Source of the DNA: Phocaeicola plebeius DSM 17135
Lineage (GTDB): Bacteria > Bacteroidota > Bacteroidia > Bacteroidales > Bacteroidaceae
NCBI RefSeq assembly: GCF_000187895.1
Contig: NZ_DS990119.1
Span: 248,001-312,000 of the forward strand
Direction: 5' to 3'
DNA length: 64,000 nt
Shown here: positions 34,063-42,152 of the stretch, one piece after another
How the letters are laid out: the number at the start of each line of letters is the position of its first letter
How positions within the stretch are numbered: position 1 is the first letter of the stretch
Program-made: the position numbers and the translations under genes
Notes under the pieces: generated by a model
Told to the model about the DNA's origin: nothing
Seen by the model: only the letters and a program-made list of their open reading frames with translations
Database searches by the model: none

Positions 34063-35442
34063 ATGAAAACGAAGTTTATGTTATCCACGTTGCTGGCTTT
34101 TCCTGCGTTAAGTCATGCACAAACCAACTTTATCATCATCCTTACCGATGACCAAGGGTATCAGGACATAGGATGCTATGGTTCGCCACTGATTGAAACT
34201 CCCAACCTTGACAAAATGGCGGAAGAAGGACTTCGGCTTACCAATTTTTACGTATCCGCTTCTGTATCGAGTGCCTCGAGAGCCGGACTGCTTACCGGGC
34301 AGTTAAACACACGCAATGGAGTGAAAGGTGTGGGCTGGCCAGATTCAAAAGGACTTCCAACAGATAAAATCACGATAGCCAACGCACTAAAGACAAAAGG
34401 GTATGCCACCGGATGCTTTGGTAAATGGCACTTAGGCGACCTTGACGGATATCTTCCTACCGATCGTGGATTTGATTATTATTATGGTATCCCTTATAGC
34501 AACGACATGTATATAGGGTACACACATAAATTCTCTCCCAACTGTGTGTTTACCGAAGGGTATAATCTTGATAAAGCCTTACAAGACCAGCAACTGGTAA
34601 AAAGAACTAAAAACAAAGCCCAACTGAAAAAAGAACTGAACTATGCTTCCCCTTTGTTCGAAAACAAGGAAGTCATAGAATATCCATGCGACCAAGCTAC
34701 TACCACATACAGATATTTCAATAAAGCAATGGAATTTATCGGGAAAAACAAGAACCAGCCGTTTTTTGTATACCTGACTCCTTCCATGCCTCATGTGCCG
34801 CTTTTTGTCTCCCCACAGTTCAAAGGAAAAAGTAAAAGAGGATTGTATGGAGATGCCGTAGAAGAAATAGACTGGAACGTAGGCCGACTGCTTGATTTCT
34901 TAGAAAAAGAAGGGCTCAGCGAGAATACAATGGTCATTTTCACTTCCGACAATGGCCCATGGTTAGGAATGAAAGAAAACGGTGGATCTGCTCTTCCATT
35001 GAGAGACGGTAAATTCTCGGCATACGAAGGTGGTGTCCGCACTCCTTGTATCATCAAATGGAAGAACCACATCCCGGCAGGAAAAGTGAGCGACCATATC
35101 ATTGCAAGTATCGATATCTTCCCCACTCTATTGGAACTTGCCCAGATGGACAAATCAAAATATGATCTTGACGGTATCACACTTACCAAGTTCATAAGCA
35201 ATCCAGATAATGTAGAGCCTCGCGACCGCTATTTGTATGTCAAAGACGGAAAGATTGTAGGCATCAGACAAAATGACTGGATATACCTGCCGCAAACAGG
35301 ACTCAGAGTCACTCCCAAAGGAAACTTTGAGCAAGAACTCTTCAATATCCGTATGGACATTGGGCAAAAATCAAATCTGTTCAAAAAAGAAACCAAGAAA
35401 GCTCAGGAAATGGAACAGCTATTACAGCAACAATCTCATTAG
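34063..35442 (+). CDS. Secreted S1-family sulfatase (serine type), second
   Basis: 459 residues, signal peptide MKTKFMLSTLLAFPALSHAQ. Metal ligands DDQGYQD (29-35) and TSDNGP near 292-297 are present, with a GKWHLGD motif near 124-130 in between. The signature is Ser69-S-A-S-R-A-G-L-L-T-G, where alanine replaces the more common proline and serine is the formylglycine precursor. The protein differs clearly from the first sulfatase, so it probably serves another sulfate position. It ends the plus-strand operon 23 bp before a strong terminator; a 110-bp gap precedes it. Confidence 0.92.
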   Translation: MKTKFMLSTLLAFPALSHAQTNFIIILTDDQGYQDIGCYGSPLIETPNLDKMAEEGLRLTNFYVSASVSSASRAGLLTGQLNTRNGVKGVGWPDSKGLPTDKITIANALKTKGYATGCFGKWHLGDLDGYLPTDRGFDYYYGIPYSNDMYIGYTHKFSPNCVFTEGYNLDKALQDQQLVKRTKNKAQLKKELNYASPLFENKEVIEYPCDQATTTYRYFNKAMEFIGKNKNQPFFVYLTPSMPHVPLFVSPQFKGKSKRGLYGDAVEEIDWNVGRLLDFLEKEGLSENTMVIFTSDNGPWLGMKENGGSALPLRDGKFSAYEGGVRTPCIIKWKNHIPAGKVSDHIIASIDIFPTLLELAQMDKSKYDLDGITLTKFISNPDNVEPRDRYLYVKDGKIVGIRQNDWIYLPQTGLRVTPKGNFEQELFNIRMDIGQKSNLFKKETKKAQEMEQLLQQQSH

Positions 35443-35465
35443 TCCCTTTTGAGCAGGTGTATATT

Positions 35466-35510
35466 AAAAAGTCTGGTATGAACCACAGCAGGTTACATAC
35501 CAGACTTTTT
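35466..35510. terminator. Strong bidirectional terminator between converging operons
   Basis: AAAAAGTCTGGTATG at 35466-35480 is perfectly complementary to 35496-35510, a 15-bp stem with A- and T-runs, loop 15 bases. It serves the plus-strand sulfatase operon and the minus-strand GH36 operon. Confidence 0.85.
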
Positions 35511-35541
35511 TTACAGGATCTATCTATAACAGACAAGCAGG

Positions 35542-37599
35542 TTATTTGTACATCACAAACTGATTCTTGCCAGAATCTGGAGTTACCAGATAAAATCCGT
35601 TGTCAAGCTTCTTGTAACTGGCATACTGACATTTCAGAAGCGGCTTGTCACTATATATCACAAAAGGTGCATTCTCCTTCAAGGATACTGTCAACTTATT
35701 CTTTTCAGCCTTATACTTCTTTACTGCCACCGGACTGAGGTACTTGTTCTCCAGCCCTATAACCGACCAGCCGTTCTCGATTTCACACAGCAACACCAGA
35801 CGGTCCTCCATATTCTTCAGGTTAAACGCATACTTATCTTTCAGCACGTTTCCTTTCTTCGTATACCAGTCATAATATACCAGTCCCTCTGCCGGAAGTT
35901 CACGTCGTCCCGGATACGGCTGTACCATCGCATCCGCATATGTATAGTCTTCTGCAGTAACCTCTACCTCCGTTATATTCTTGGTATTTTTGTTTGACAG
36001 GCTATAAGCCACCACTGCAGCAGATGTTTCAGTCAAAGGAGCTATCACATAATACACCCCATCTCCTGTCAGCACATTGTTAAACAGAGACTTGGGCAAA
36101 GAAGTTCCCGGAGCCATAGGACGCAAGATTTCACCGTCTGAAAAAGCTAATGGAGAAATATAATCATCCACAAAATTCTTGGGAGGGTCAGACAGATAGA
36201 TAGGAGCCGCCGACATCGCTTTGCTGACCGCCATCAGACGCCCCAGTCTGGCATCTGAAGAATGAAACATGTCATGATCCGGCCAAACCGTCTGCCCCAT
36301 CCATAATGTGTTCTGGAATCCCTGATAGATATGATTTCTCGCCAATGGAATGCTGTTCAACTTATAATCCACGCTCACACGCGTCGTTGCACTGTATTTG
36401 GTATTAAATGCACAAGGCAGGTTCTGAGCCATACAGTTCATCAATCCATCCAGTTTCTTTTTGGCATACCGCTCCAGTGCTGCCGCATTGTTGTGATGCG
36501 CCTCCACCGGATTGGATATCATCAGATAGTTGTTAAAGTCACGTGTCTGAACGTCTATTTTAATGAAGTCAAAATCATTGTCCGATGCAGAAGAAACCAT
36601 CTTGTTATAAAACAAATCGGCAGCTTCCGGCGAACCGTTTATGATGATACGTCCTCTGTCATTCTTCATCAGATAAGGCTTTAAATCATCCATTTTATGA
36701 TTGGCCGATATACCACCCCATATTCCATACATGCAATGCCACAATCCGAACCACTTTATCTTGTCCGAACGTTTAGATAACAAAGGAGACCATCCTCTTG
36801 GGAATTTCTCTGGACTCACCTCAAAATTGATAAGTTTGTCTTTCACCTGAGTCTGGTGTCCATGATCCACCAGAACCCAGCGAATGGGTACATCAGATTT
36901 TTCTATCCCATCCACAGCCTCCAGCAACACTTTTTCATTGATGTTTTTCCGGAAATGCTCCCACGAACACCAACCTAAATATTTGAACGGCTCCGGATAA
37001 ACCTTGTCCTTTCTTAATTTCAGATTATCTGCTATGTATTTATCCTTTACCAAAGAACTCCAGATTGCATTCACTACCTTATATACATCCCCACTTCTTC
37101 CATAGGCAAACACCGGAGCATCTTTCAAATCCACTTCTTCCGTTCCCATGGTACCGTATTTAATATCAATGTGATTATCGTCCACCACTTCTATCCAGCT
37201 CATAGCTGAATTAATGGCTACCGGCTGCACTACCCAGTAACTTCCATCCTGAAGTTCCAGGACAAGAAAGATACCACAATTGACAGGCTTATCAATAGTG
37301 GGTACCGGTTCAAATGATGCATCAAAAAGTGCAGACAATCTATCCACGGGCCATGAAAAATTTTGGTTTATCCCGTCAAAACCCTTAAACCGGGAAGCAT
37401 AGAACAATGCCTTCTTATACACAGGCAATTCTATACGATAACTCTCCAACACTCCCTCTACAGGCTTTCCCTTTACAGAAGTTCTAAACACAGCGCACGA
37501 ATCTGAAAAAGACAGATTCAAGTCTTTTGCCTTCGACGGAATACCTTGTATCCACATCAAACACATCAAAACAAAAAACGTTACATACTTTTTACTCAT
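35542..37599 (-). CDS. Secreted GH36-like alpha-galactosidase (raffinose-synthase type)
   Basis: 685 residues, signal peptide ending near SKAK. Motifs of the raffinose-synthase/GH36 group are visible: LGWCSWEHF near 209-217, DFIKIDVQTR with the candidate nucleophile Asp near 346, and VWPDHDMFHS with the candidate acid/base near 443. These enzymes release or transfer terminal alpha-galactose. It is last in the long minus-strand operon, 17 bp after the second GH49-like gene, and ends next to the bidirectional terminator. Together with GH27 it gives the PUL two different alpha-galactosidase-type enzymes. Confidence 0.8.
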   Translation of the reverse strand: MSKKYVTFFVLMCLMWIQGIPSKAKDLNLSFSDSCAVFRTSVKGKPVEGVLESYRIELPVYKKALFYASRFKGFDGINQNFSWPVDRLSALFDASFEPVPTIDKPVNCGIFLVLELQDGSYWVVQPVAINSAMSWIEVVDDNHIDIKYGTMGTEEVDLKDAPVFAYGRSGDVYKVVNAIWSSLVKDKYIADNLKLRKDKVYPEPFKYLGWCSWEHFRKNINEKVLLEAVDGIEKSDVPIRWVLVDHGHQTQVKDKLINFEVSPEKFPRGWSPLLSKRSDKIKWFGLWHCMYGIWGGISANHKMDDLKPYLMKNDRGRIIINGSPEAADLFYNKMVSSASDNDFDFIKIDVQTRDFNNYLMISNPVEAHHNNAAALERYAKKKLDGLMNCMAQNLPCAFNTKYSATTRVSVDYKLNSIPLARNHIYQGFQNTLWMGQTVWPDHDMFHSSDARLGRLMAVSKAMSAAPIYLSDPPKNFVDDYISPLAFSDGEILRPMAPGTSLPKSLFNNVLTGDGVYYVIAPLTETSAAVVAYSLSNKNTKNITEVEVTAEDYTYADAMVQPYPGRRELPAEGLVYYDWYTKKGNVLKDKYAFNLKNMEDRLVLLCEIENGWSVIGLENKYLSPVAVKKYKAEKNKLTVSLKENAPFVIYSDKPLLKCQYASYKKLDNGFYLVTPDSGKNQFVMYK

Positions 37600-37616
37600 A
37601 ATACAATGTATATTTG

Positions 37617-38990
37617 TTATTTTATGATTATACCTTCTGTCGTATTTTCATTAGTCAGCAAATTCGCGTCAGACATATTCTTCCACAATTTGCCATTCAC
37701 CTTAATATTTTCCAGAAGTACATTGCTTACCTTATGAATAGAATCGTGCCCCATAATGATATTTCTCATTTCAGGTTCGGTATAGCACTCAATATTTCTG
37801 AAGGTAAGATTTCTGATTTCACCTCTTTCCGGATCCCAGCTTCCGAAACGGTTAGGTTTTGTCATGATATGAAACAAACGATGCTTGCAGTTATCAATCC
37901 GAATATCCTCATACAAATAATTGGTCATAATGCCATTACTGCCATGAATCGCATCAAATACAGCTTCATTAGGATTGTCCCAAGGATGCTCCACCCGGAT
38001 TATATCCACGTCATAGACATGAAAATTAGTGTTATACCCCGGCATATTCCAGCCAATCTGAAAAGGAGCCCCGTTTTCCATCTGCCATATCACGCATCTT
38101 CTTGCTATCGTGTTGCTTCGATACAACTTGATAGCATCATCATTTACCTTGAAAAAACAGTCTTCTATCAAACTATTGCTTCCAATTCCTATTCCATCCG
38201 TACTGAACCACCAGCCCATCATCTTCAGGTTCCGGCATATCTGATTAGTACCAGTTAACGACACACAAAACCTCGGTGCATTGATAATAGTCACCCCTTC
38301 AATCAGTACATTATTACAGTTCCTAAAAGCAATCATGTGATTATGACTCCGTGCAGGATATTCTTCCCCACTTATAATACCCTGCCCCATAATGGTAATG
38401 TTCTCCTGCCCGTCAGAAACGAATTGTCCTTTTACATAGGCGCCAGGAGCAAGATATACCGTTTGATTGCTCTTCAACATGTAGTTGTCTCCTATCTCGT
38501 GTATCCCTTTTTCGAAAACAATCAGATTAGGAGTATGCTCAGCTGGTTTCTTGAGAGGGTACGTATCCACAAAAATCAGCAAGGGATGGGCAATAGCCAC
38601 TCCCTCCTCGAATTCCACTGAATACTGTCCAGGACCAGGTAATTTAAATTCTACAGTCGAATCATTCAAAATGTGACATGCGATATTGTACTTACGAGGC
38701 AATATCCGGCATACTTCAACCTTATAAGCATTAGTCTTTACCCTGACAACAGGTTTCGTATCTGTAGCAAAAGATGTCCACGAAGTTGTCTTACACCGGT
38801 TAGTTTTCCATTGTGCCACATTGGTATACACAGGAGACTCCAAAAATTCTCCTCCATCCGATACCTCAATTTCAAATAAAGAAGATTTCTTGATACCGTC
38901 GGCCATCGGATATACAAACACCTTAGCCAAAACCACATCAGAACACAATGTGGCAAAGCATAATATCATTAACAACAATCTTTGTTTCAT
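37617..38990 (-). CDS. Secreted beta-helix glycoside hydrolase, GH49-like (second copy)
   Basis: 457 residues, signal peptide MKQRLLLMILCFATLCSDVVLA. It has the same architecture as the 25477-26961 protein. The GH49 acidic triad pattern is clearer here: Asp265 in WWFSTDGIGI, and Asp284-Asp285 in KVNDDAIKLYRS, followed by WQMENGAPFQIGW. The two copies are only distantly alike, so they are not a recent duplication; each may take a different linkage. Known GH49 enzymes cut alpha-glucans internally, but in a sulfatase-rich PUL another substrate is likely. Flanked at 17 and 24 bp by GH36 and the GH43-like gene, so one operon. Confidence 0.68.
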   Translation of the reverse strand: MKQRLLLMILCFATLCSDVVLAKVFVYPMADGIKKSSLFEIEVSDGGEFLESPVYTNVAQWKTNRCKTTSWTSFATDTKPVVRVKTNAYKVEVCRILPRKYNIACHILNDSTVEFKLPGPGQYSVEFEEGVAIAHPLLIFVDTYPLKKPAEHTPNLIVFEKGIHEIGDNYMLKSNQTVYLAPGAYVKGQFVSDGQENITIMGQGIISGEEYPARSHNHMIAFRNCNNVLIEGVTIINAPRFCVSLTGTNQICRNLKMMGWWFSTDGIGIGSNSLIEDCFFKVNDDAIKLYRSNTIARRCVIWQMENGAPFQIGWNMPGYNTNFHVYDVDIIRVEHPWDNPNEAVFDAIHGSNGIMTNYLYEDIRIDNCKHRLFHIMTKPNRFGSWDPERGEIRNLTFRNIECYTEPEMRNIIMGHDSIHKVSNVLLENIKVNGKLWKNMSDANLLTNENTTEGIIIK

Positions 38991-39014
38991 GTTTGATAAG
39001 TTTGAAAAAGTTAT

Positions 39015-40019
39015 TTACGGAAGAGTTATCACACACTTAAATCCATTCTCATCCGGGTACACACGGTCAACGCAAAAAAACGGTTCCGCATATTTATCCT
39101 CACTATGATACGAGATATACCACTTGTCATTCAGTCCCTTAAACAATTGCACATTGCCTATAATCTCACAAGGAGGAGCAAAGACAAGCGGGTTGTCATA
39201 TTCACCATGCAACTGAGTAGGAGCCTGATCTTCCGAACGATAAAACAGAATTTCATCAGAAGCTTTCCAAGGACCAAGCGGAGATTCAGACACTAAGTTC
39301 GCAGCATAGTATCCCCCTTTAAACACCGTATAGAAGAGATAAATCTTACCTTTGTATTTTAAGACGGAAGGAGAATCCAGAAAACGGTCATCTTTTCTAA
39401 ACTGACGAGGTATGGAGATTACCACAGGATCTCCGGCAAGATGTGTAAGCGCAGTATCCATCAATGCACCACACAGACTTCCGTCTTTCTCCCAATAAGC
39501 ATACACTTTTCCATCTTTATCATCCTGCCATAAGGTAAACCTGTTTCCTTTGACAATAGGTTTATCTGTCACAATTTTATAAGGCCCTTGAATCTTATCA
39601 CTTATGGCTACAACCGTTTCCGTAGTGCCATAAGGATTTACGTCGTTGTTCCTGCCTCCGAAACACAACACATACCTGCCGTTTATCTTATGAATTTCCG
39701 GAGAATCAAAACCATTTTTATACCATGAATCGGCAGGTATACTTTCCCGGTCAACTAATAGAGCGGTTTTCTTCCATTTCTTCATATCCTTACTTTCATA
39801 CAAAGATATGCCTTCTTTATTTTCACCCGGAGGAGCTATTTCCGTCCCCACCATATAGTACCGGCCTTTTTCTACATAAACATGACAATCTCTGATTCCA
39901 TATTCCGGCAAACCTTTACGTATCGGATTTCCTGCTAACGCACTCTCCAAACAAAGACATACTAACAGGAACAGAAAAATCTGCTTGTTAAACAGACATT
40001 TAAATGACGCGAGATTCAT
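39015..40019 (-). CDS. Secreted GH43-like five-bladed propeller hydrolase
   Basis: 334 residues, signal peptide MNLASFKCLFNKQIFLFLLVCLCLESALA. Propeller signatures: GIRDCHVYVEKGRYYMVGTE with a candidate catalytic Asp, GFDSPEIHKINGRYVLCFGG with a candidate Glu, and FLDSPSVLKYKGKIYLFYTV. It has no C-terminal accessory domain. Similar to the propeller half of the 31973-33952 fusion (both contain GxRDCxV and PEIHKI-GxY), so the two may share ancestry. Substrate unknown; relatives act on arabinose, xylose or galactose ends. Confidence 0.72.
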   Translation of the reverse strand: MNLASFKCLFNKQIFLFLLVCLCLESALAGNPIRKGLPEYGIRDCHVYVEKGRYYMVGTEIAPPGENKEGISLYESKDMKKWKKTALLVDRESIPADSWYKNGFDSPEIHKINGRYVLCFGGRNNDVNPYGTTETVVAISDKIQGPYKIVTDKPIVKGNRFTLWQDDKDGKVYAYWEKDGSLCGALMDTALTHLAGDPVVISIPRQFRKDDRFLDSPSVLKYKGKIYLFYTVFKGGYYAANLVSESPLGPWKASDEILFYRSEDQAPTQLHGEYDNPLVFAPPCEIIGNVQLFKGLNDKWYISYHSEDKYAEPFFCVDRVYPDENGFKCVITLP

Positions 40020-40067
40020 AATCTAAATTTTAAATCAGCTTTAATATACAGATGCTCTACAAACCTA

Positions 40068-41167
40068 TCACTCCGCCTTCTTCCATTCCGTAAGCAACCG
40101 GAAGAAGCCTTTTTTTCTTTCACTGTTGATGCCCCAGTCCGCAGGAATACATTGAAAACCCTGTTCGTAGGGTTCATCCTTTTTCCTGAAATCAAAATAT
40201 CCCCACGAAGCATAAGCCTCTGTAGCTTTTACAAAATTATTGACCTCTTTGTCAAACTTGAAGTGGTCATCCTCGTTGTAAACCATGGGCTTGGGAGTAT
40301 AGGCCGGCGATTTTCTCACCGAATCTACCTGCAGGGTTATTCTTTCAGGTTTCCATACCCCGTTTCCATGAAGCAAGACAAAATCGGATACAGCAATGAC
40401 TTTGTCACTCGGAACAATTTTTCCGGCATAACTGGTGCTTACCAACAAACGTCTTCCATGATAAGTAATCGACTTTGCATATTCAATAGACTCATGCACA
40501 GTTTCCGGACTCAACCCATCCAACTTGAAGAAATCACACTCATTGTTAATCTCAAGCAACACGTTCTTATATCCGTTCGTCAGTACCCACTCCACTGCAT
40601 TCTTTATTCCATTTCTGGCAGCCTCTGCATTGTCCAGGAATTTTTCCTGACCTACATAAAACAATCCCAATATCACCACCATTTCCAGCTCATCTGCTTT
40701 ATCAAGAATCAGCTTCAGTCGCTTCATGTATTCTTCATCCAGACTTCCATCCGAAAGAATAGCTGAATTATGCCAGGGCTGTGTTTCCGAGTATCCTTCC
40801 GGACTTCCCCCCTGCAGGTTAATGGTAAAAGCAAGCAGTCCTTTTTCCCTCCATACCGGCATATTCTCTACAAACTCTCTTGTATTGCGGTTGGCATCCC
40901 ATACTTTCGTATCCGGATACGCCCATTTATAACGCGTAGAATCCGTCTTGTCATCAAAATTCCATTCACAAGTCGCGCATTAGGAAGCAATCCTTGTATT
41001 TTCATCCCCCTCCAGGTTTTACCTTCGAACGTAGGTTTTCCGTTAATATAGAACTCTTCACCTACAATCGAAACTTCAGTTTTGTGAACATCAGCAGTTC
41101 CACAAGAGACGAACAACAAAGAAAGAAATGCTGTAGAAATAAAACTTTGCTTAAAAAAATGCTTCAT
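40068..41167 (-). pseudogene. Frameshifted TIM-barrel-like lipoprotein (putative glycoside hydrolase)
   Basis: Two frames make one protein of about 366 residues. The first (41167 leftwards) starts with a lipoprotein signal (FLSLLFVSCGT) and reads through GKTWRGMKIQGLLPNARLVNGI, then goes out of frame and stops near 40868. The second frame resumes precisely with FDDKTDSTRYKWAYPDTKVWD and continues through GLLAFTINLQGGSPEGYS and LLEINNECD to the stop at 40068. Adding one T to the run of four (A at 40956-40959 on the plus strand) restores a continuous reading frame. The catalytic-looking NNEC-D strand resembles a GH5/clan-A type barrel, but the family is not known to me. It is either a true one-base deletion or a sequencing error in a homopolymer. 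Confidence 0.7.
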
Positions 41168-41203
41168 ATCATCCACTATTTATCTTATATTAAACTCTAA
41201 ATT

Positions 41204-42085
41204 TTATTGTTTCTTTAAACTCCAGGTCTGTTCAAAAACAAAAGATTCACCCGGCGACAACTTATACAAAGGACTTACAGGCTCAATCTCACACAACTTT
41301 CCATTGGTATAAAATATAGTTGTATACCCCATAGTAGAAGAATAATCCATCTGTGGCATTACTTTGAAAGTAACCTCAAACTTTAAATCTTTATACAGAT
41401 AAGAAATCCGCCCAGACCTACTATTACATCCTAACTTCAAGGTCTCATCTGACACGTTGTAACACAATTTCCCATTATTTGTCAGCACCTTATCACTTTG
41501 ATAGTTTCCCATATATCCCCATACCTCATTATCTGACAACGGGAGTACCACACGTCCACCTCCTTTGCAGAAATACCTTCCCCAGAAATGACGGTTCAGA
41601 CATTTGTCTGTATAGTTACGGGCACTTTGCCTGATATACAGTTCTGAGGAATGTGCATCAAGAGTAAAAGTCCGTTTCAAATGAAGTCCCAACCTATTAT
41701 CTTTTGAGAACGAAAGTTCAACCGTATATTCATTTATTATTTTATAATCCCATACCCCCATAAAAGGCTCATCACGTAACTTGCCAGGAATGGCTTCCGG
41801 TCCTATGTCAAACCTTGCCCCATCCGGCCAATGCCTGTCTTTTCTGAAATTTTCCAACAGATAACCATCAAACTCTCTGTCTTCAAATAAAATATTCTCA
41901 TTCTCTACTGAATAACATAATACCCTTCCGCCCGATTGTGGAGATATAACAACCCGCGTACCGGCATTGCTAATCTCGATACAGTTTGACCATCCTCTGT
42001 ACTCATTCAACACAACAACTTTAGAACTTAGGCTTGCAACATAAGCCACAAACAATAAAAACAGGAGTATCTTTTTTTGATTCAT
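41204..42085 (-). CDS. Secreted beta-supersandwich protein, unknown function
   Basis: 293 residues, signal peptide MNQKKILLFLLFVAYVASLSS. The mature part opens with CIEISNAGTRVVISPQSGGRVLCYSV, like aldose-epimerase/galactose-mutarotase-type supersandwiches, and contains DGARFDIGPE and LHLKRTFTLDAHSSELYI. It resembles DUF4380-type proteins often found in carbohydrate loci. A sugar mutarotase or binding role is plausible; catalytic residues were not identified. In the operon between the GH2 and the frameshifted lipoprotein. Confidence 0.55.
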   Translation of the reverse strand: MNQKKILLFLLFVAYVASLSSKVVVLNEYRGWSNCIEISNAGTRVVISPQSGGRVLCYSVENENILFEDREFDGYLLENFRKDRHWPDGARFDIGPEAIPGKLRDEPFMGVWDYKIINEYTVELSFSKDNRLGLHLKRTFTLDAHSSELYIRQSARNYTDKCLNRHFWGRYFCKGGGRVVLPLSDNEVWGYMGNYQSDKVLTNNGKLCYNVSDETLKLGCNSRSGRISYLYKDLKFEVTFKVMPQMDYSSTMGYTTIFYTNGKLCEIEPVSPLYKLSPGESFVFEQTWSLKKQ

Positions 42086-42152
42086 AAATATTTATATCGC
42101 AAATAATCAGTTTATTAATTTATCATATTAACCGTCACCCTTTTTCAGGAAC

